This document shows positions 37,107 through 45,475 of a DNA stretch of 64,000 nt, one piece after another. Under the pieces are notes generated by a model. That model ran no database searches. It saw only the letters and a program-made list of their open reading frames with translations, and was not told where the DNA came from. Origin of the DNA: Cytobacillus firmus (lineage in GTDB: Bacteria > Bacillota > Bacilli > Bacillales > Cytobacillaceae); the NCBI RefSeq assembly GCF_023612095.1, contig NZ_CP086235.1, positions 1,323,001-1,387,000 of the forward strand, written 5' to 3'. The position numbers were made by a program, and so were the translations under genes. Each line of letters begins with the position of its first letter. The stretch's first letter is position 1.

Positions 37107-37280
37107 TTAGTGAACAGCAGGATATCCACTGTTAATTAAGGTCATTACAGAGAACCATCCGAAAACGGCAAGTGTTCCTACAGCAAAAACCAAGCCAAGG
37201 AAGTTCTTGTTCTTCAGTGCACTAAATGCACCAAAAGCTGCAAGAACTGCGACTAATGCAAAAATGATTGGTAGTCCCAT
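37107..37280 (-). CDS. yqgW: DUF2759 small membrane protein (YqgW)
   Basis: A 57-residue protein made of two hydrophobic segments joined by a short basic loop (SALKNKN), ending MTLINSGYPAVH. It matches the DUF2759 family of Bacillus, function unknown. The start is ATG 37280, preceded by AAGGGGGC; the longer frame upstream to 37334 has no site and begins in the leader. It is a monocistronic minus-strand gene between yqgV and yqgX, as in B. subtilis. Confidence 0.78.
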   Translation of the reverse strand: MGLPIIFALVAVLAAFGAFSALKNKNFLGLVFAVGTLAVFGWFSVMTLINSGYPAVH

Positions 37281-37405
37281 TAAAACAGCCCCCTTTATTT
37301 CGTGATCAGCAGGCAAAAGCCATATCAAAATCATTCTTCAGGTTATATACCCATTATGTAAAACCCAAGTATATACATTCGTCCTTTATTTTATATTTTT
37401 TTCTT

Positions 37406-37885
37406 CTATTTGTCGAGGTCTAAAAATGACACTTGTATGTCATATGCATCAGCAATGCCGATTATTAAATCCTTTAGATGAAGTTCTGAAAAATAAACTG
37501 CTGGCATTTTTTCTTCTTTCGCTGTAAAGACCAGATGCTCCTGAAATTGATAGACAGCCATCTGGATATCTTCTTTATTGCCCCCGGTTATTGTGAAGGC
37601 ATTAAGGAGCTCAGTGAACAAGTAAACTCCGCTTTCTGTTTCAATCGCAAAGTCTTCAAAAGTTTCTCCCTTTACACCCGATTTTATGTAACAGAGCTTA
37701 AAAAATTCTTCAAAAAGTCCGGCATCGACCAGGACGCTTTTGGTAAATTCCGCATGAGCCCTCTCTTCAAACAGAAAGATGCTCTGCTGAAAATCGAACA
37801 GTTTAGTATTATTTTTGATTAAGTTCATGAATTCGGGCACATCTTGAATAATATAGCCGGCTTCAACGCCATATAGGATTTTCAT
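37406..37885 (-). CDS. Uncharacterised 159-residue protein
   Basis: I do not recognise the family. The protein is acidic, with no signal peptide or membrane helix, and is predicted mostly helical. It has aromatic-rich stretches (LFDFQQSIFLFEERAHAEF) and several Glu residues that could bind metal, in a pattern vaguely like a four-helix bundle, but no EXXH pair is clear. AAAAGGAG precedes the ATG. It is divergent from yqgX, with an 87-base gap holding both promoters. B. subtilis 168 has no gene here that I recall. Confidence 0.55.
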   Translation of the reverse strand: MKILYGVEAGYIIQDVPEFMNLIKNNTKLFDFQQSIFLFEERAHAEFTKSVLVDAGLFEEFFKLCYIKSGVKGETFEDFAIETESGVYLFTELLNAFTITGGNKEDIQMAVYQFQEHLVFTAKEEKMPAVYFSELHLKDLIIGIADAYDIQVSFLDLDK

Positions 37886-37972
37886 CTTATACTCCTTTTG
37901 CAGATATAAGGCATTCCATTCTGATATAGTGTAAAATAATAGACAAATAAATCAACTATGGAGGTGTAGGCG

Positions 37973-38608
37973 ATGGAATGGAATCAGATCCCTCTTGGCC
38001 CATTGCAAACAAACTGTTATGTCCTTTCGAATGAAAACAAAGATTGTTTAATCTTTGATCCGGGTGAAGAGAGCGGAAAACTGAGCGGCATTATCGAACA
38101 AAAAGGACTGAAACCTCTTGCTGTCATACTTACTCATGCCCATTTTGATCATATTGGCGCTGTAGACGGAATAAGAGATGCCTTTTCTATCCCTGTATAC
38201 ATACATGAAAAAGAAGCAGCATGGCTTCCGGATCCAGCCTTAAATGGTTCCCACCTATTTAAAATAGGCAAGCTGATAAAAGCAAGGCCTGCAGACCATA
38301 TTATAACAGCTGAACAAGTGTTGAGCATAGGTGAATTTACCTTTAACATTCTGGAGACGCCAGGCCATTCTCCAGGGAGTGTTTCTTTGTATTTTAGAGA
38401 TGCTGGTCTTGTGGTGGCCGGTGACGCGCTGTTCAGCGGAAGCATAGGACGCACAGACCTTCCGGGCGGCAATCATCAGCAGCTCCTTGAAAGTATACAT
38501 AATAAGCTTTTGCCATTGCCTGAAGAAACAGAAGTGCTTCCTGGACACGGGCCAGTTACGACAATTGGCCGGGAAATGGATTCAAATCCATTTCTGAATG
38601 GATTCTGA
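37973..38608 (+). CDS. yqgX: Metallo-beta-lactamase-fold hydrolase, glyoxalase II-like (YqgX)
   Basis: A 211-residue metal hydrolase of the glyoxalase II type. It probably hydrolyses a thioester such as S-lactoyl-bacillithiol, though the substrate is inferred from family reports. The binuclear metal site is visible in THAHFDHIG near 55-63, the His in ETPGHSPGS near 134, Asp in GDALFSGSIGR near 152 and His in LPGHGP near 194. AGGTGTAGGCG precedes the ATG. It has its own terminator. Confidence 0.87.
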   Translation: MEWNQIPLGPLQTNCYVLSNENKDCLIFDPGEESGKLSGIIEQKGLKPLAVILTHAHFDHIGAVDGIRDAFSIPVYIHEKEAAWLPDPALNGSHLFKIGKLIKARPADHIITAEQVLSIGEFTFNILETPGHSPGSVSLYFRDAGLVVAGDALFSGSIGRTDLPGGNHQQLLESIHNKLLPLPEETEVLPGHGPVTTIGREMDSNPFLNGF

Positions 38609-38617
38609 TTGGAAAAT

Positions 38618-38651
38618 AGAAAAGCCCTTCTCCAATGAGAAGGGCTTTTCT
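38618..38651 (+). terminator. Terminator after yqgX
   Basis: AGAAAAGCCCTTCTC pairs perfectly with GAGAAGGGCTTTTCT around CAAT. Confidence 0.85.
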
Positions 38652-38812
38652 GGGGGATGTTTTATTCATATAAAATGGGAGGGGATATAGTTAAGCTACT
38701 ACATTAACAATATAACAGGGAAAACACTATGTCAATAGTGAAAACATTGTCCAAAACAATAAAAATGGCTGTTTCCAGAAATCCAGATTTTTCAATCGAA
38801 AAGGGAGTTTAT

Positions 38813-39882
38813 ATGCTGAATTTACTAACAGATTATATAGAAAATACTCCTCAAAAAATGATCAGCTATGCTGACTATATCCAGCAGGCCCTTTATCATT
38901 CCGAATATGGTTACTATATGAAAGATAAGGAAAAAATTGGGCCGGGGGAGATTTTATTACAACCAGCAATGTTTCTGATATATATGGAAGGACCATTTCA
39001 AAGTGGTTTCATCAAATGGCAGGGGAATATCAGCTGCCTTTTCAGGTCTGTGAAATAGGGGGCGGGAATGGACGCTTTGCAAAAGCTTTCCTTGATGAGT
39101 GGAATCTTATTGCTGATAAAGAGATACATTATTATATTTTTGAAACAAGCCCCTATCACAGGAAGCTGCAGCAGGAGCAGATAGTATTTTCCGAACAGAT
39201 CAGGCAAATCGATAGCTGGGACGAGATTTCTCCATTTTGCGGCCTGATTTTTTCAAATGAGCTGTTTGATGCCTTGCCTGTCCATGTGGTTGAAAAAGCA
39301 CATGATCAGTTGACTGAAATTATGGTAACCGTAAAAGACGGAAAGCTTGCAGAACATGCTGTGCCATTAACAAATAGAGATATTTCCTTATACCTTGAAG
39401 AAAGCGGTTTATCACTTAGCAATGGCCAAAGAATTGAAATACCTCTGCAAATGGAGCAGATGATTAAGGATATGTCTGCTGCTCTGGATAAAGGGTTTGT
39501 GCTGACTGCCGATTATGGCTATACAGATGAGGAATGGCAGGAACCGATTAGAAGAGATGGCAGTCTCAGAGGTTATTACAAGCATTCTTTAATTTCTAAT
39601 GTACTCGAACACCCTGGCGAGATGGATATAACCAGCCATGTTCATTTTGATTCACTGATCCGATTGGGAGAGAAAGAAGGGCTGGATTTTCATTTTATGA
39701 TGAGACAGGATGAATTCCTGCTGTCTGCAGGCATTTTACAGGAGCTTGAAGATCATTATGATTCTAATCCGTTTTCTCCTGTCAGCAAAAGAAACAGGGC
39801 AATAAGAAGTCTGATAACACCTTCAGGCATGAGTACAGCATTTCACCTGGTCCTGCAGGGAAAGAAAATAGGTGAAAAATAA
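38813..39882 (+). pseudogene. MidA/COG1565-type SAM-dependent methyltransferase, frameshifted
   Basis: The frame from ATG 38813 (AAGGGAG upstream) encodes the family N-terminus (MISYADYIQQALYHSEYGYY, then KIGPG). It leaves frame at a run of five Gs, 38944-38948. The next frame continues exactly with DFITTSNVSDIYGRTISKWF and the SAM motif CEIGGGNGRFAKAF, then FSNELFDALPV, to 39882. One extra G would restore a 356-residue MidA-family protein; human and Dictyostelium relatives methylate a complex I subunit. It may be a real single-base loss, a sequencing error in a G-run, or tolerated slippage (tRNA-Gly can re-pair one base back here). A remnant frame also extends upstream to 38729. Confidence 0.82.
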
Positions 39883-39911
39883 AAAAAGCGATGATTTCAT
39901 CGCTTTTTTAT
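39881..39911. terminator. Bidirectional terminator before yqgY
   Basis: AAAAAAGCGATGA pairs with TCATCGCTTTTTT around TT, usable from both strands. Confidence 0.85.
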
Positions 39912-39917
39912 CGGCTA

Positions 39918-40163
39918 TTAGTGGCCGCCGGCGCCAGGTGTCATCATAAATGTTGACCAGTAAGTGAAGCCTACGAAGAAAACAGTTAAGTATGCTCCAA
40001 AAACATAAATATACATACGTTCGGAAAGCTTTAAGTAGCTTAAAAGCAGGAAAAATCCTGTTTGGCCGAAGAAAATCAAGGACGTTGTATACATATCGCC
40101 AAGGTAAAACATAACAGCGAAAATTCCCGTCCAGAATCCTAATACTCTGTACATACGATCCAT
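39918..40163 (-). CDS. yqgY: DUF2626 membrane protein (YqgY)
   Basis: An 81-residue protein with three hydrophobic segments and a Gly-rich end (TPGAGGH). It begins MDRMYRVLGFWTGIFAVMFY, the pattern of the DUF2626 family that includes YqgY of B. subtilis. Function unknown. AAAGGAGGG lies upstream of the ATG at 40163. It is monocistronic on the minus strand. Confidence 0.83.
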   Translation of the reverse strand: MDRMYRVLGFWTGIFAVMFYLGDMYTTSLIFFGQTGFFLLLSYLKLSERMYIYVFGAYLTVFFVGFTYWSTFMMTPGAGGH

Positions 40164-40316
40164 ATGTATCCCTCCTTTTACCCTTACAAGTCCATCACTA
40201 CAATATTATAAAGTAAATGCTTAATAAAAGTAAATAATGGTTTCTAAATAGTACAGAAAAGGGCGGAAAAAAAAGCTTACCACGGCCTTTTTTTCGCCAT
40301 TTTTCTGCGGATGACT

Positions 40317-41015
40317 TTAATTTCCAACAATTGCTTTATATGCGCAAGAATCACAGCCGGTGAGCATATTCTGCTTTTCCACCAGTTGAATGGAATCAAA
40401 CAGATTTTCAAACATTCCCTTTAAAAATTCATAATGCATATTGCAGACTGGCTCAGCATGCCGGGCTGCAACCTCCTTAAATGGGCAATTATAAATTTGG
40501 AAATAGATGATGGTCTTTTCCTCATTTGCATCAAATTCAGGGTGGAAACCTGACAAATCGGCAGCATGCTTTAAGAGGTTTAATTTCTGTTCAAAAGTAA
40601 GTTGATCTGTGTTTGGATACCTTTTAAGCTCTTGGCCGATCAGCTCAATGCCAAACTTTTTCCCTGTTGCATACAGTGCTTTTCTTCCTTCTTCGCCTAA
40701 GTCAAGCATTGTTTCCATGGCTATTTTAGCCAGCAGCTGATAATCCCTGTAAGGGAAATGCAGCTGCACAACATCATCAGACAATCGATATAACCGGCTG
40801 GGCCTTCCGCCTTTGCCCGTTTTTTTTGTTTCAGAAACAAGCATATTTACATCTTCAAGCTTGGATAAATGTAACCTTGCAACATTGGGATGTATGCTGA
40901 AATTATCTGCAATCTCCTGCACGGTAACATCTTTATGCCGTTTAGTAATGTATTGATAAATATAATAGCGGGTTGGATCGGATAACACATTTGTTATTTT
41001 TAATGTTTGCTCCAT
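40317..41015 (-). CDS. ArsR/SufR-like HTH regulator with C-terminal cysteine cluster
   Basis: A 232-residue transcription regulator. Residues about 5-90 form a winged helix of the ArsR/DeoR kind (SDPTRYYIYQYI, VTVQEIADNFSIHPNVARLHLSKL, GRPSRLYRLS). The C-terminal half has four cysteines in the order C-x13-C-x29-C-x2-C (YNCPF, PVCNMH, GCDSC), plus His residues. This suggests an Fe-S or metal sensor, as in SufR-type repressors, though the target is unknown. AGGTGAC lies upstream. It is divergent from mgsR, with about 245 bases between them. It resembles a conserved Bacillaceae gene family without a named B. subtilis member that I can cite. Confidence 0.7.
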   Translation of the reverse strand: MEQTLKITNVLSDPTRYYIYQYITKRHKDVTVQEIADNFSIHPNVARLHLSKLEDVNMLVSETKKTGKGGRPSRLYRLSDDVVQLHFPYRDYQLLAKIAMETMLDLGEEGRKALYATGKKFGIELIGQELKRYPNTDQLTFEQKLNLLKHAADLSGFHPEFDANEEKTIIYFQIYNCPFKEVAARHAEPVCNMHYEFLKGMFENLFDSIQLVEKQNMLTGCDSCAYKAIVGN

Positions 41016-41169
41016 TTATTGTCACCTCAAAAGGGTTATTTATTCCCGAGGTCATCAGCTGTCACTTATAGCACTTAGCTGGCGCCTTCCTGGCCTGCTT
41101 CCATTATAATACAGCCATTTGAGGTTAACACTGTAATCACTATAAGTTTAGAAAATGTTCACAAATGGA

Positions 41170-41195
41170 GTTTAATTACTTATACAAAAGTGTAT
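41170..41195 (+). promoter_or_regulatory. SigB-type promoter of mgsR
   Basis: GTTTAA (41170-41175), 14 bases, GTGTAT (41190-41195). This is one base from the general-stress SigB consensus GTTTAA-N12-15-GGGTAT and lies about 65 bases before the mgsR ATG. In B. subtilis mgsR is SigB-dependent, which agrees. Confidence 0.72.
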
Positions 41196-41261
41196 ACATA
41201 TATTGTACAATTGATATACAATAAGAATAGTCTAAATAATCAATTTGTGAGGTGAAGAGGT

Positions 41262-41615
41262 ATGAGCCAATTGACATTTTTTACATATCCCAGCTGTACT
41301 TCCTGCAGAAAGACGAAAAAATGGCTGACAGCCCATTCAATTGATTTTGAAGAAAGGCATCTCTTCAGGGAGACTCCATCACCAAGAGAATTACTAAAAA
41401 TCCTTTCTTTAACCACAAGCGGCCTTGATGAGATTCTCGCGACCCGCAGCCAGACCTATAAAGACCTGGGAGAGAAACTTGAGGAATTATCATTATCAGA
41501 AGTGGTGCAAATGGTTATTAAGGAGCCGAAACTGCTGAGGAGACCGATTCTGACAAACGGAAATAAGATTGTCATAGGCTATAATCCGGATGCATTTAAA
41601 AATATGGCTAAATAG
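41262..41615 (+). CDS. mgsR: Spx/MgsR-family regulator
   Basis: A 117-residue thioredoxin-fold regulator of the ArsC/Spx family that acts through RNA polymerase alpha under stress. The redox pair CTSC is at residues 12-15 of the PSCTSCRKTKKWL motif. RHLFRETPSPRELLKIL and the RPIL segment near 93 are also typical. It is called MgsR rather than Spx from position (yqgZ place), the SigB promoter and divergence from the Spx N-terminus. AGGTGAAGAGG precedes the ATG. The downstream hairpin belongs to the opposite-strand tRNA. Confidence 0.86.
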   Translation: MSQLTFFTYPSCTSCRKTKKWLTAHSIDFEERHLFRETPSPRELLKILSLTTSGLDEILATRSQTYKDLGEKLEELSLSEVVQMVIKEPKLLRRPILTNGNKIVIGYNPDAFKNMAK

Positions 41616-41625
41616 ATTATTCTAA

Positions 41626-41657
41626 AATGAAAAAGGAAGGACATCCGGTGTCCTTCC
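41626..41657 (-). terminator. Terminator of tRNA-Gln
   Basis: On the minus strand a perfect 9-bp stem (41635-41643 with 49-57 of the same hundred) is followed by TTTTTCATTTT. Confidence 0.8.
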
Positions 41658-41664
41658 ACAGCTA

Positions 41665-41736
41665 CTGGGCTAGCAGGATTCGAACCTGCGCATGACGGAG
41701 TCAAAGTCCGGTGCCTTACCGCTTGGCTATAGCCCA
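41665..41736 (-). tRNA. tRNA-Gln (anticodon TTG)
   Basis: Read on the minus strand, the 7-bp acceptor stem TGGGCTA/TAGCCCA is perfect. The D-arm has AGCCAAGCGGTAAGGC, the anticodon loop CTTTGAC gives anticodon TTG, and the T-arm has GCAGG TTCGAAT CCTGC. The sequence is nearly that of B. subtilis tRNA-Gln. Two odd points: base 27 is C opposite U43, so the first anticodon-stem pair is lost, and after the discriminator G no CCA is encoded (TAG follows), so CCA must be added by the nucleotidyltransferase. It is transcribed alone. Confidence 0.95.
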
Positions 41737-41883
41737 TTAATTCGCTATATCCTTTTTTATTATGGAAAGAAAAAAATAATCTATTCACAAATTCGTCAAA
41801 AAAATTTGCCGAAAAATGAAGGAAATGCTTTGGATAAGTCGAATTAATATCCAGAATAATTAAAAAAGGTGGTGCATAATTAG

Positions 41884-42954
41884 TTGAGTATAATTGAAAG
41901 AATGGCAGAACGAATTATTAAAGACGCTGTCAGAAGCCATGCTTCCGACATCCACATCATTCCCCGAAGAAAAGACACACTCATTCAGCTGAGGTTCGGC
42001 AGCCAATTGACCCCCAGGCTTTATCTTCCCAAAGAAGAGTGTGACAGATTGATTTCCCATTTTAAATTTACAGCATCGATGGATATTGGTGAAAAAAGAA
42101 GGCCGCAGAGCGGTGCATACTCACTTGAAGTAGACGGACAAATGATTGGCCTGCGCTTTTCAACACTCCCATCAAGCCACAGCGAAAGCCTTGTTATCAG
42201 AATTCTCCCCCAGCAGGAACAAATTCCTTTTTACCAGATCAGCCTTTTTCCAGACATGACAAGAAAAATGCTGGCACTGCTGAAGCATGCTCACGGATTG
42301 ATTATTTTCACTGGCCCGACCGGCAGCGGTAAAACCACAACACTGTATTCCCTTCTGAATGAAACCTCCCATATGTTCCATCGCAATGTCATCACCCTGG
42401 AAGATCCCATTGAAAAAGAGAATGACTTAGTTCTTCAAGTCCAAGTGAATGAGAAAGCCGGCGTGTCTTATTCTGCAGGCTTAAAAGCAATCCTTCGCCA
42501 TGACCCCGATATCATTATGGTGGGTGAAATCCGGGATGCGGAAACGGCGAAGATTGCAGTTAGAGCAGCTCTTACCGGTCACCTTGTATTAAGCACCATG
42601 CATACCCGGGATGCTGAGGGGGCTGTATACCGTCTGGCTGAGTTTGGAGTGAACATGCTGGAAATTGAGCAGACTTTGGTGGCGGTCACCGCTCAGCGCC
42701 TAGTCGAATTGAATTGTCCATATTGTGAAGGGGAATGCTCGCCATTCTGCTATGGATATGGCAGGTGGAAACGGGCGAGTGTGTTTGAATTGCTTGCAGG
42801 AAGGGCGCTCAATGCCTCCATAAAGAATGCAAGAGGAGAAAGCAGCCATGTTAAGTATCGAACACTGAAGGAAGTCATAACTAAAGGGATTGCTCTGGGC
42901 TATATAAAGGAAACGGAGTACAGCAGGTGGGTACATGGCAATGGAGAAACCTAA
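41884..42954 (+). CDS. comGA: Competence pseudopilus ATPase ComGA
   Basis: PilB/GspE-type traffic ATPase that powers the competence pseudopilus for DNA uptake and also restrains growth in competent cells. The 356-residue protein has ASDIHIIPR near 18-26, Walker A GPTGSGKTTT near 143, the Asp box around ITLEDPIEKEND near 176 and Walker B VGEIRDAETA near 215. CPYCEGECSPFC near 279-290 is a likely zinc site. The start is TTG 41884 behind AAGGTGGTG. No clear AAAA-N5-TTTT ComK boxes are seen in the 145 bases upstream. It overlaps comGB. Confidence 0.95.
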   Translation: MSIIERMAERIIKDAVRSHASDIHIIPRRKDTLIQLRFGSQLTPRLYLPKEECDRLISHFKFTASMDIGEKRRPQSGAYSLEVDGQMIGLRFSTLPSSHSESLVIRILPQQEQIPFYQISLFPDMTRKMLALLKHAHGLIIFTGPTGSGKTTTLYSLLNETSHMFHRNVITLEDPIEKENDLVLQVQVNEKAGVSYSAGLKAILRHDPDIIMVGEIRDAETAKIAVRAALTGHLVLSTMHTRDAEGAVYRLAEFGVNMLEIEQTLVAVTAQRLVELNCPYCEGECSPFCYGYGRWKRASVFELLAGRALNASIKNARGESSHVKYRTLKEVITKGIALGYIKETEYSRWVHGNGET

Positions 42955-43972
42955 ATGGACCATTCAAGAACAGGGTTTGTTTCTGAAGAATACAGGGGAA
43001 CTGCTGTCCAGAGGATATCCTTTATCCGAAGCGCTCGAGTCACTGGTGCATCAGCTGCCGCAAAAACGAAAACATGAAATCAGGCAGTGCCTCTCTCAGT
43101 TGAGAGAAGGTTTTCCTTTTTATCAAATACTTTCAAACATGAACTTTAATAAAAATCTGATTGGCTATGTTTTTTTTGCTGAACAGCACGGAGGCCTTGC
43201 TTCTGCATTTCTTGAAGGAAGCGAAATGGTGCTCCGAAAAGGCAGGGACACTGAAAAATTGAAAAAGCTGATGGCCTATCCGATTTTCCTGATGCTCATT
43301 ACCGCATTCTTATTTATTTTCGTTGATAAAGTCCTGTTGCCCCGTTTCTCATCCTTATTTGTTTCAATGCAGCTTCAGCCTAATTTCTTTACGAAAGCCG
43401 TTTATTTGTTTGGTGATTTTCTCCCGTTTTTTCTTCTGTTTCTGTTCTTCGGCTTGGTCACTTTGCTTATATACTATTTTGTCAGATTCAGAAATCTTGC
43501 CCCTATCCAACAAAAAAAAATCCTCGTAAGAGTACCTGCAGCAGGCCAATTTCTTCGCCTTTACTATACCCACTTCTTTGCTGTACAGCTCAGTTATCTT
43601 TTAAACGGGGGCTTATCTATATCTGAGGCGCTGAGTCTTTTTGAGAAAAATGAAAAGCAGCCTTTTTACAGTGTCCTCGGTAAAGCCGTGAAGCTCAAGC
43701 TCCGTGAAGGGAATAAGCTGGAAGACATTCTTGTGAGTTTTCCATTTTTTGAAAGGGAACTGTCCAATATTATTAGACATGGTCAAAAAAATGGCAGACT
43801 GGACCAGGAATTAACATTTTTTAGCAGGCGTTGTCTGCACAAAATAGAGGAAAAAACAGAAAAACTTCTTAAGATCATTCAGCCTGTTTTATATATGTTT
43901 ATCGGTTTTTTAATAGTTTCGATGTATTTGGCAGTTTTGCTGCCTATGTTTCATCTACTGGAGGGATTTTAA
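42935..43972 (+). CDS. comGB: Competence pseudopilus membrane protein ComGB
   Basis: GspF/PilC-type inner-membrane platform for pseudopilus assembly. The 345-residue protein has two repeats of the family, the first with GELLSRGYPLSEALESL near 21-37. Three membrane helices are predicted near 110-135, 160-190 and 315-340. The ATG lies inside the comGA end (20-base overlap), with GGTGGG upstream. It shares its last base with the comGC start. Confidence 0.93.
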   Translation: MAMEKPKWTIQEQGLFLKNTGELLSRGYPLSEALESLVHQLPQKRKHEIRQCLSQLREGFPFYQILSNMNFNKNLIGYVFFAEQHGGLASAFLEGSEMVLRKGRDTEKLKKLMAYPIFLMLITAFLFIFVDKVLLPRFSSLFVSMQLQPNFFTKAVYLFGDFLPFFLLFLFFGLVTLLIYYFVRFRNLAPIQQKKILVRVPAAGQFLRLYYTHFFAVQLSYLLNGGLSISEALSLFEKNEKQPFYSVLGKAVKLKLREGNKLEDILVSFPFFERELSNIIRHGQKNGRLDQELTFFSRRCLHKIEEKTEKLLKIIQPVLYMFIGFLIVSMYLAVLLPMFHLLEGF

Positions 43973-44295
43973 TGAAATGGCGTATGTTAAACAATAATAG
44001 AGGATTCACGCTTATTGAAATGATGATTGTTTTATTGGTGATTTCAGTGCTCTTAATCATCACCATTCCCAATGTAACAAAACACAATTCAAAAATAAAC
44101 AGCAAGGGATGCGAGGCGTTCGTTAAGATGGTGCAGGCTCAGGTTCAGGCATATGAAATCGATGAAAAAGTACTGCCTTCGGACATTCAGGATTTAGTGG
44201 CTGCCGATTATCTCAATGAAGGAGCGACAACTTGTCCAAATGGAGATGCCATTACGATTTCTGCAGATGGGAAGGTTGAATCTGAAGAGTCATGA
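43972..44295 (+). CDS. comGC: Major pseudopilin ComGC
   Basis: Main subunit of the competence pseudopilus. The 107-residue prepilin has the peptidase motif RG/FTLIEMMIVLLVISVLL at about 10-27, cut by ComC, with the methylated Phe and conserved Glu5. A short C-terminal head contains two Cys (GCEAF, TTCPNG) that can form the known intramolecular disulfide. It is closely packed between comGB and comGD. Confidence 0.94.
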   Translation: MKWRMLNNNRGFTLIEMMIVLLVISVLLIITIPNVTKHNSKINSKGCEAFVKMVQAQVQAYEIDEKVLPSDIQDLVAADYLNEGATTCPNGDAITISADGKVESEES

Positions 44296-44732
44296 TGAAA
44301 AACAAAGCAGGCTTTACATTGATAGAGTCGCTATTCGTTCTCAGTATTTTCCTTATTATTGCTTCGGTTACAGCCCTGCTTTTTAAACCGCATTTTTTCT
44401 ATCTTGAAAAGATAATGTTCTTTTCCCAATTAAAATCTGACCTCCTTTATGCCCAAAACTATGCCATAACCCACCAGACAGATGTAGCTATTCAAATCAT
44501 TCCAGAGGAGAATAGGTATTTCGCTAAGGAAAAGCTTGCGGCTGATTCTATTTTAAGTAGAGAATATTCCGGAGTCATTGAGATTAAGCCGGGAACAATG
44601 CCATTGTATTTTCAATATGGACCTGGCGGAATTACAAATAAATTTGGAAGCTTCTATATTAAAGCAGACAGGGAGCAATACAAAATAACATTTTTTATCG
44701 GAAGAGGACGTTTTAATGTGGAGAAAGAATGA
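44292..44732 (+). CDS. comGD: Minor pseudopilin ComGD
   Basis: Minor prepilin of the competence pseudopilus, 146 residues, with the cleavage motif AG/FTLIESLFVLSIFLII at about 6-22 and a beta-rich head. The start ATG overlaps the comGC stop by four bases and a second ATG follows at once. Its end overlaps comGE by 17 bases. Confidence 0.9.
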   Translation: MMKNKAGFTLIESLFVLSIFLIIASVTALLFKPHFFYLEKIMFFSQLKSDLLYAQNYAITHQTDVAIQIIPEENRYFAKEKLAADSILSREYSGVIEIKPGTMPLYFQYGPGGITNKFGSFYIKADREQYKITFFIGRGRFNVEKE

Positions 44733-45045
44733 AGGCTTCTTTCTGGCTGAGCTCCTGCTGTCTCTATCAGGGTTACTGCTTGCAGCGGGAATAATATTTC
44801 CTCTTGTCATAAAGGCATTTGTGCATTCTGAAGAGGTAAAACAGGATTATGAAAGCACCCAGCTGCTTTATGAGAGTCTTATGGAGGCTGCATCGGAGGG
44901 GAGTTTTCCTGAGGGGAAGACCATAAAAAAAAATCAGACAGTCTATCAAATATTGCTTAAGGAAAACCAAGGATTTATGGAGGTTTGCATAAGGTATGAA
45001 AATGTACGGGATAACACAAAGGAAAAGTGTGAGGTATTTCAGTGA
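44716..45045 (+). CDS. comGE: Minor pseudopilin ComGE
   Basis: A 109-residue prepilin-like protein with a divergent cleavage motif (EG/FFLAELLLSLSGLLLAAG at about 6-24) that keeps the Glu. One membrane helix and a short head domain follow. It is placed between comGD and comGF with overlaps on both sides, the normal operon order. Sequence conservation is low in this family, so the call rests mainly on position plus the motif. Confidence 0.85.
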   Translation: MWRKNEGFFLAELLLSLSGLLLAAGIIFPLVIKAFVHSEEVKQDYESTQLLYESLMEAASEGSFPEGKTIKKNQTVYQILLKENQGFMEVCIRYENVRDNTKEKCEVFQ

Positions 45046-45475
45046 TAAGGGGTTTACCATGCTTGAAATGCTGTTTTCATTTTCAATATTTTTATTGATT
45101 GTTAGCTTTTTGACGATGGGCTTAAATTTCCTTTTTCAGGACTGGAAAATGGAAGCCAGGACACAAAGACTTGAATGGCATGTATTTATCAACCAGCTGA
45201 AAAAGGAAATCAGGCTCGCTGATGCTGCAAATATAACAGCTGGATCAATTGTTTTGACTCTAGACGGGAAAAGTGTGCTTTATGAAAAATATGGATCTAA
45301 CTTGCGGAGGAGAGTGGATATGAAGGGCCATGAGATTGTCCTTCAAAAACTAAATGCCATTACCTTTGCGTCTGTCAATGGCGGGGTTGAAATAAATGTT
45401 TCGGATGATTTTGATCAAAAGCATTCCGCGTTTCTATATTACTTAATGGATATGGAGGATATTGATGTACCGTAA
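44996..45475 (+). CDS. comGF: Minor pseudopilin ComGF
   Basis: A 159-residue prepilin-like protein with KG/FTMLEMLFSFSIFLLI at about 18-34. Two nearby ATG starts (44996, 45002) are possible, behind GGAGG. It overlaps comGE by 50 bases, a long overlap that suggests tight translational coupling. The head is charged and beta-rich. Confidence 0.86.
   Translation: MKMYGITQRKSVRYFSDKGFTMLEMLFSFSIFLLIVSFLTMGLNFLFQDWKMEARTQRLEWHVFINQLKKEIRLADAANITAGSIVLTLDGKSVLYEKYGSNLRRRVDMKGHEIVLQKLNAITFASVNGGVEINVSDDFDQKHSAFLYYLMDMEDIDVP

Noticed and set aside
41738..41883. ComK boxes upstream of comGA
   Set aside because: A-rich and T-rich runs are present but no pair of AAAA-N5-TTTT sites at the standard spacing could be found.
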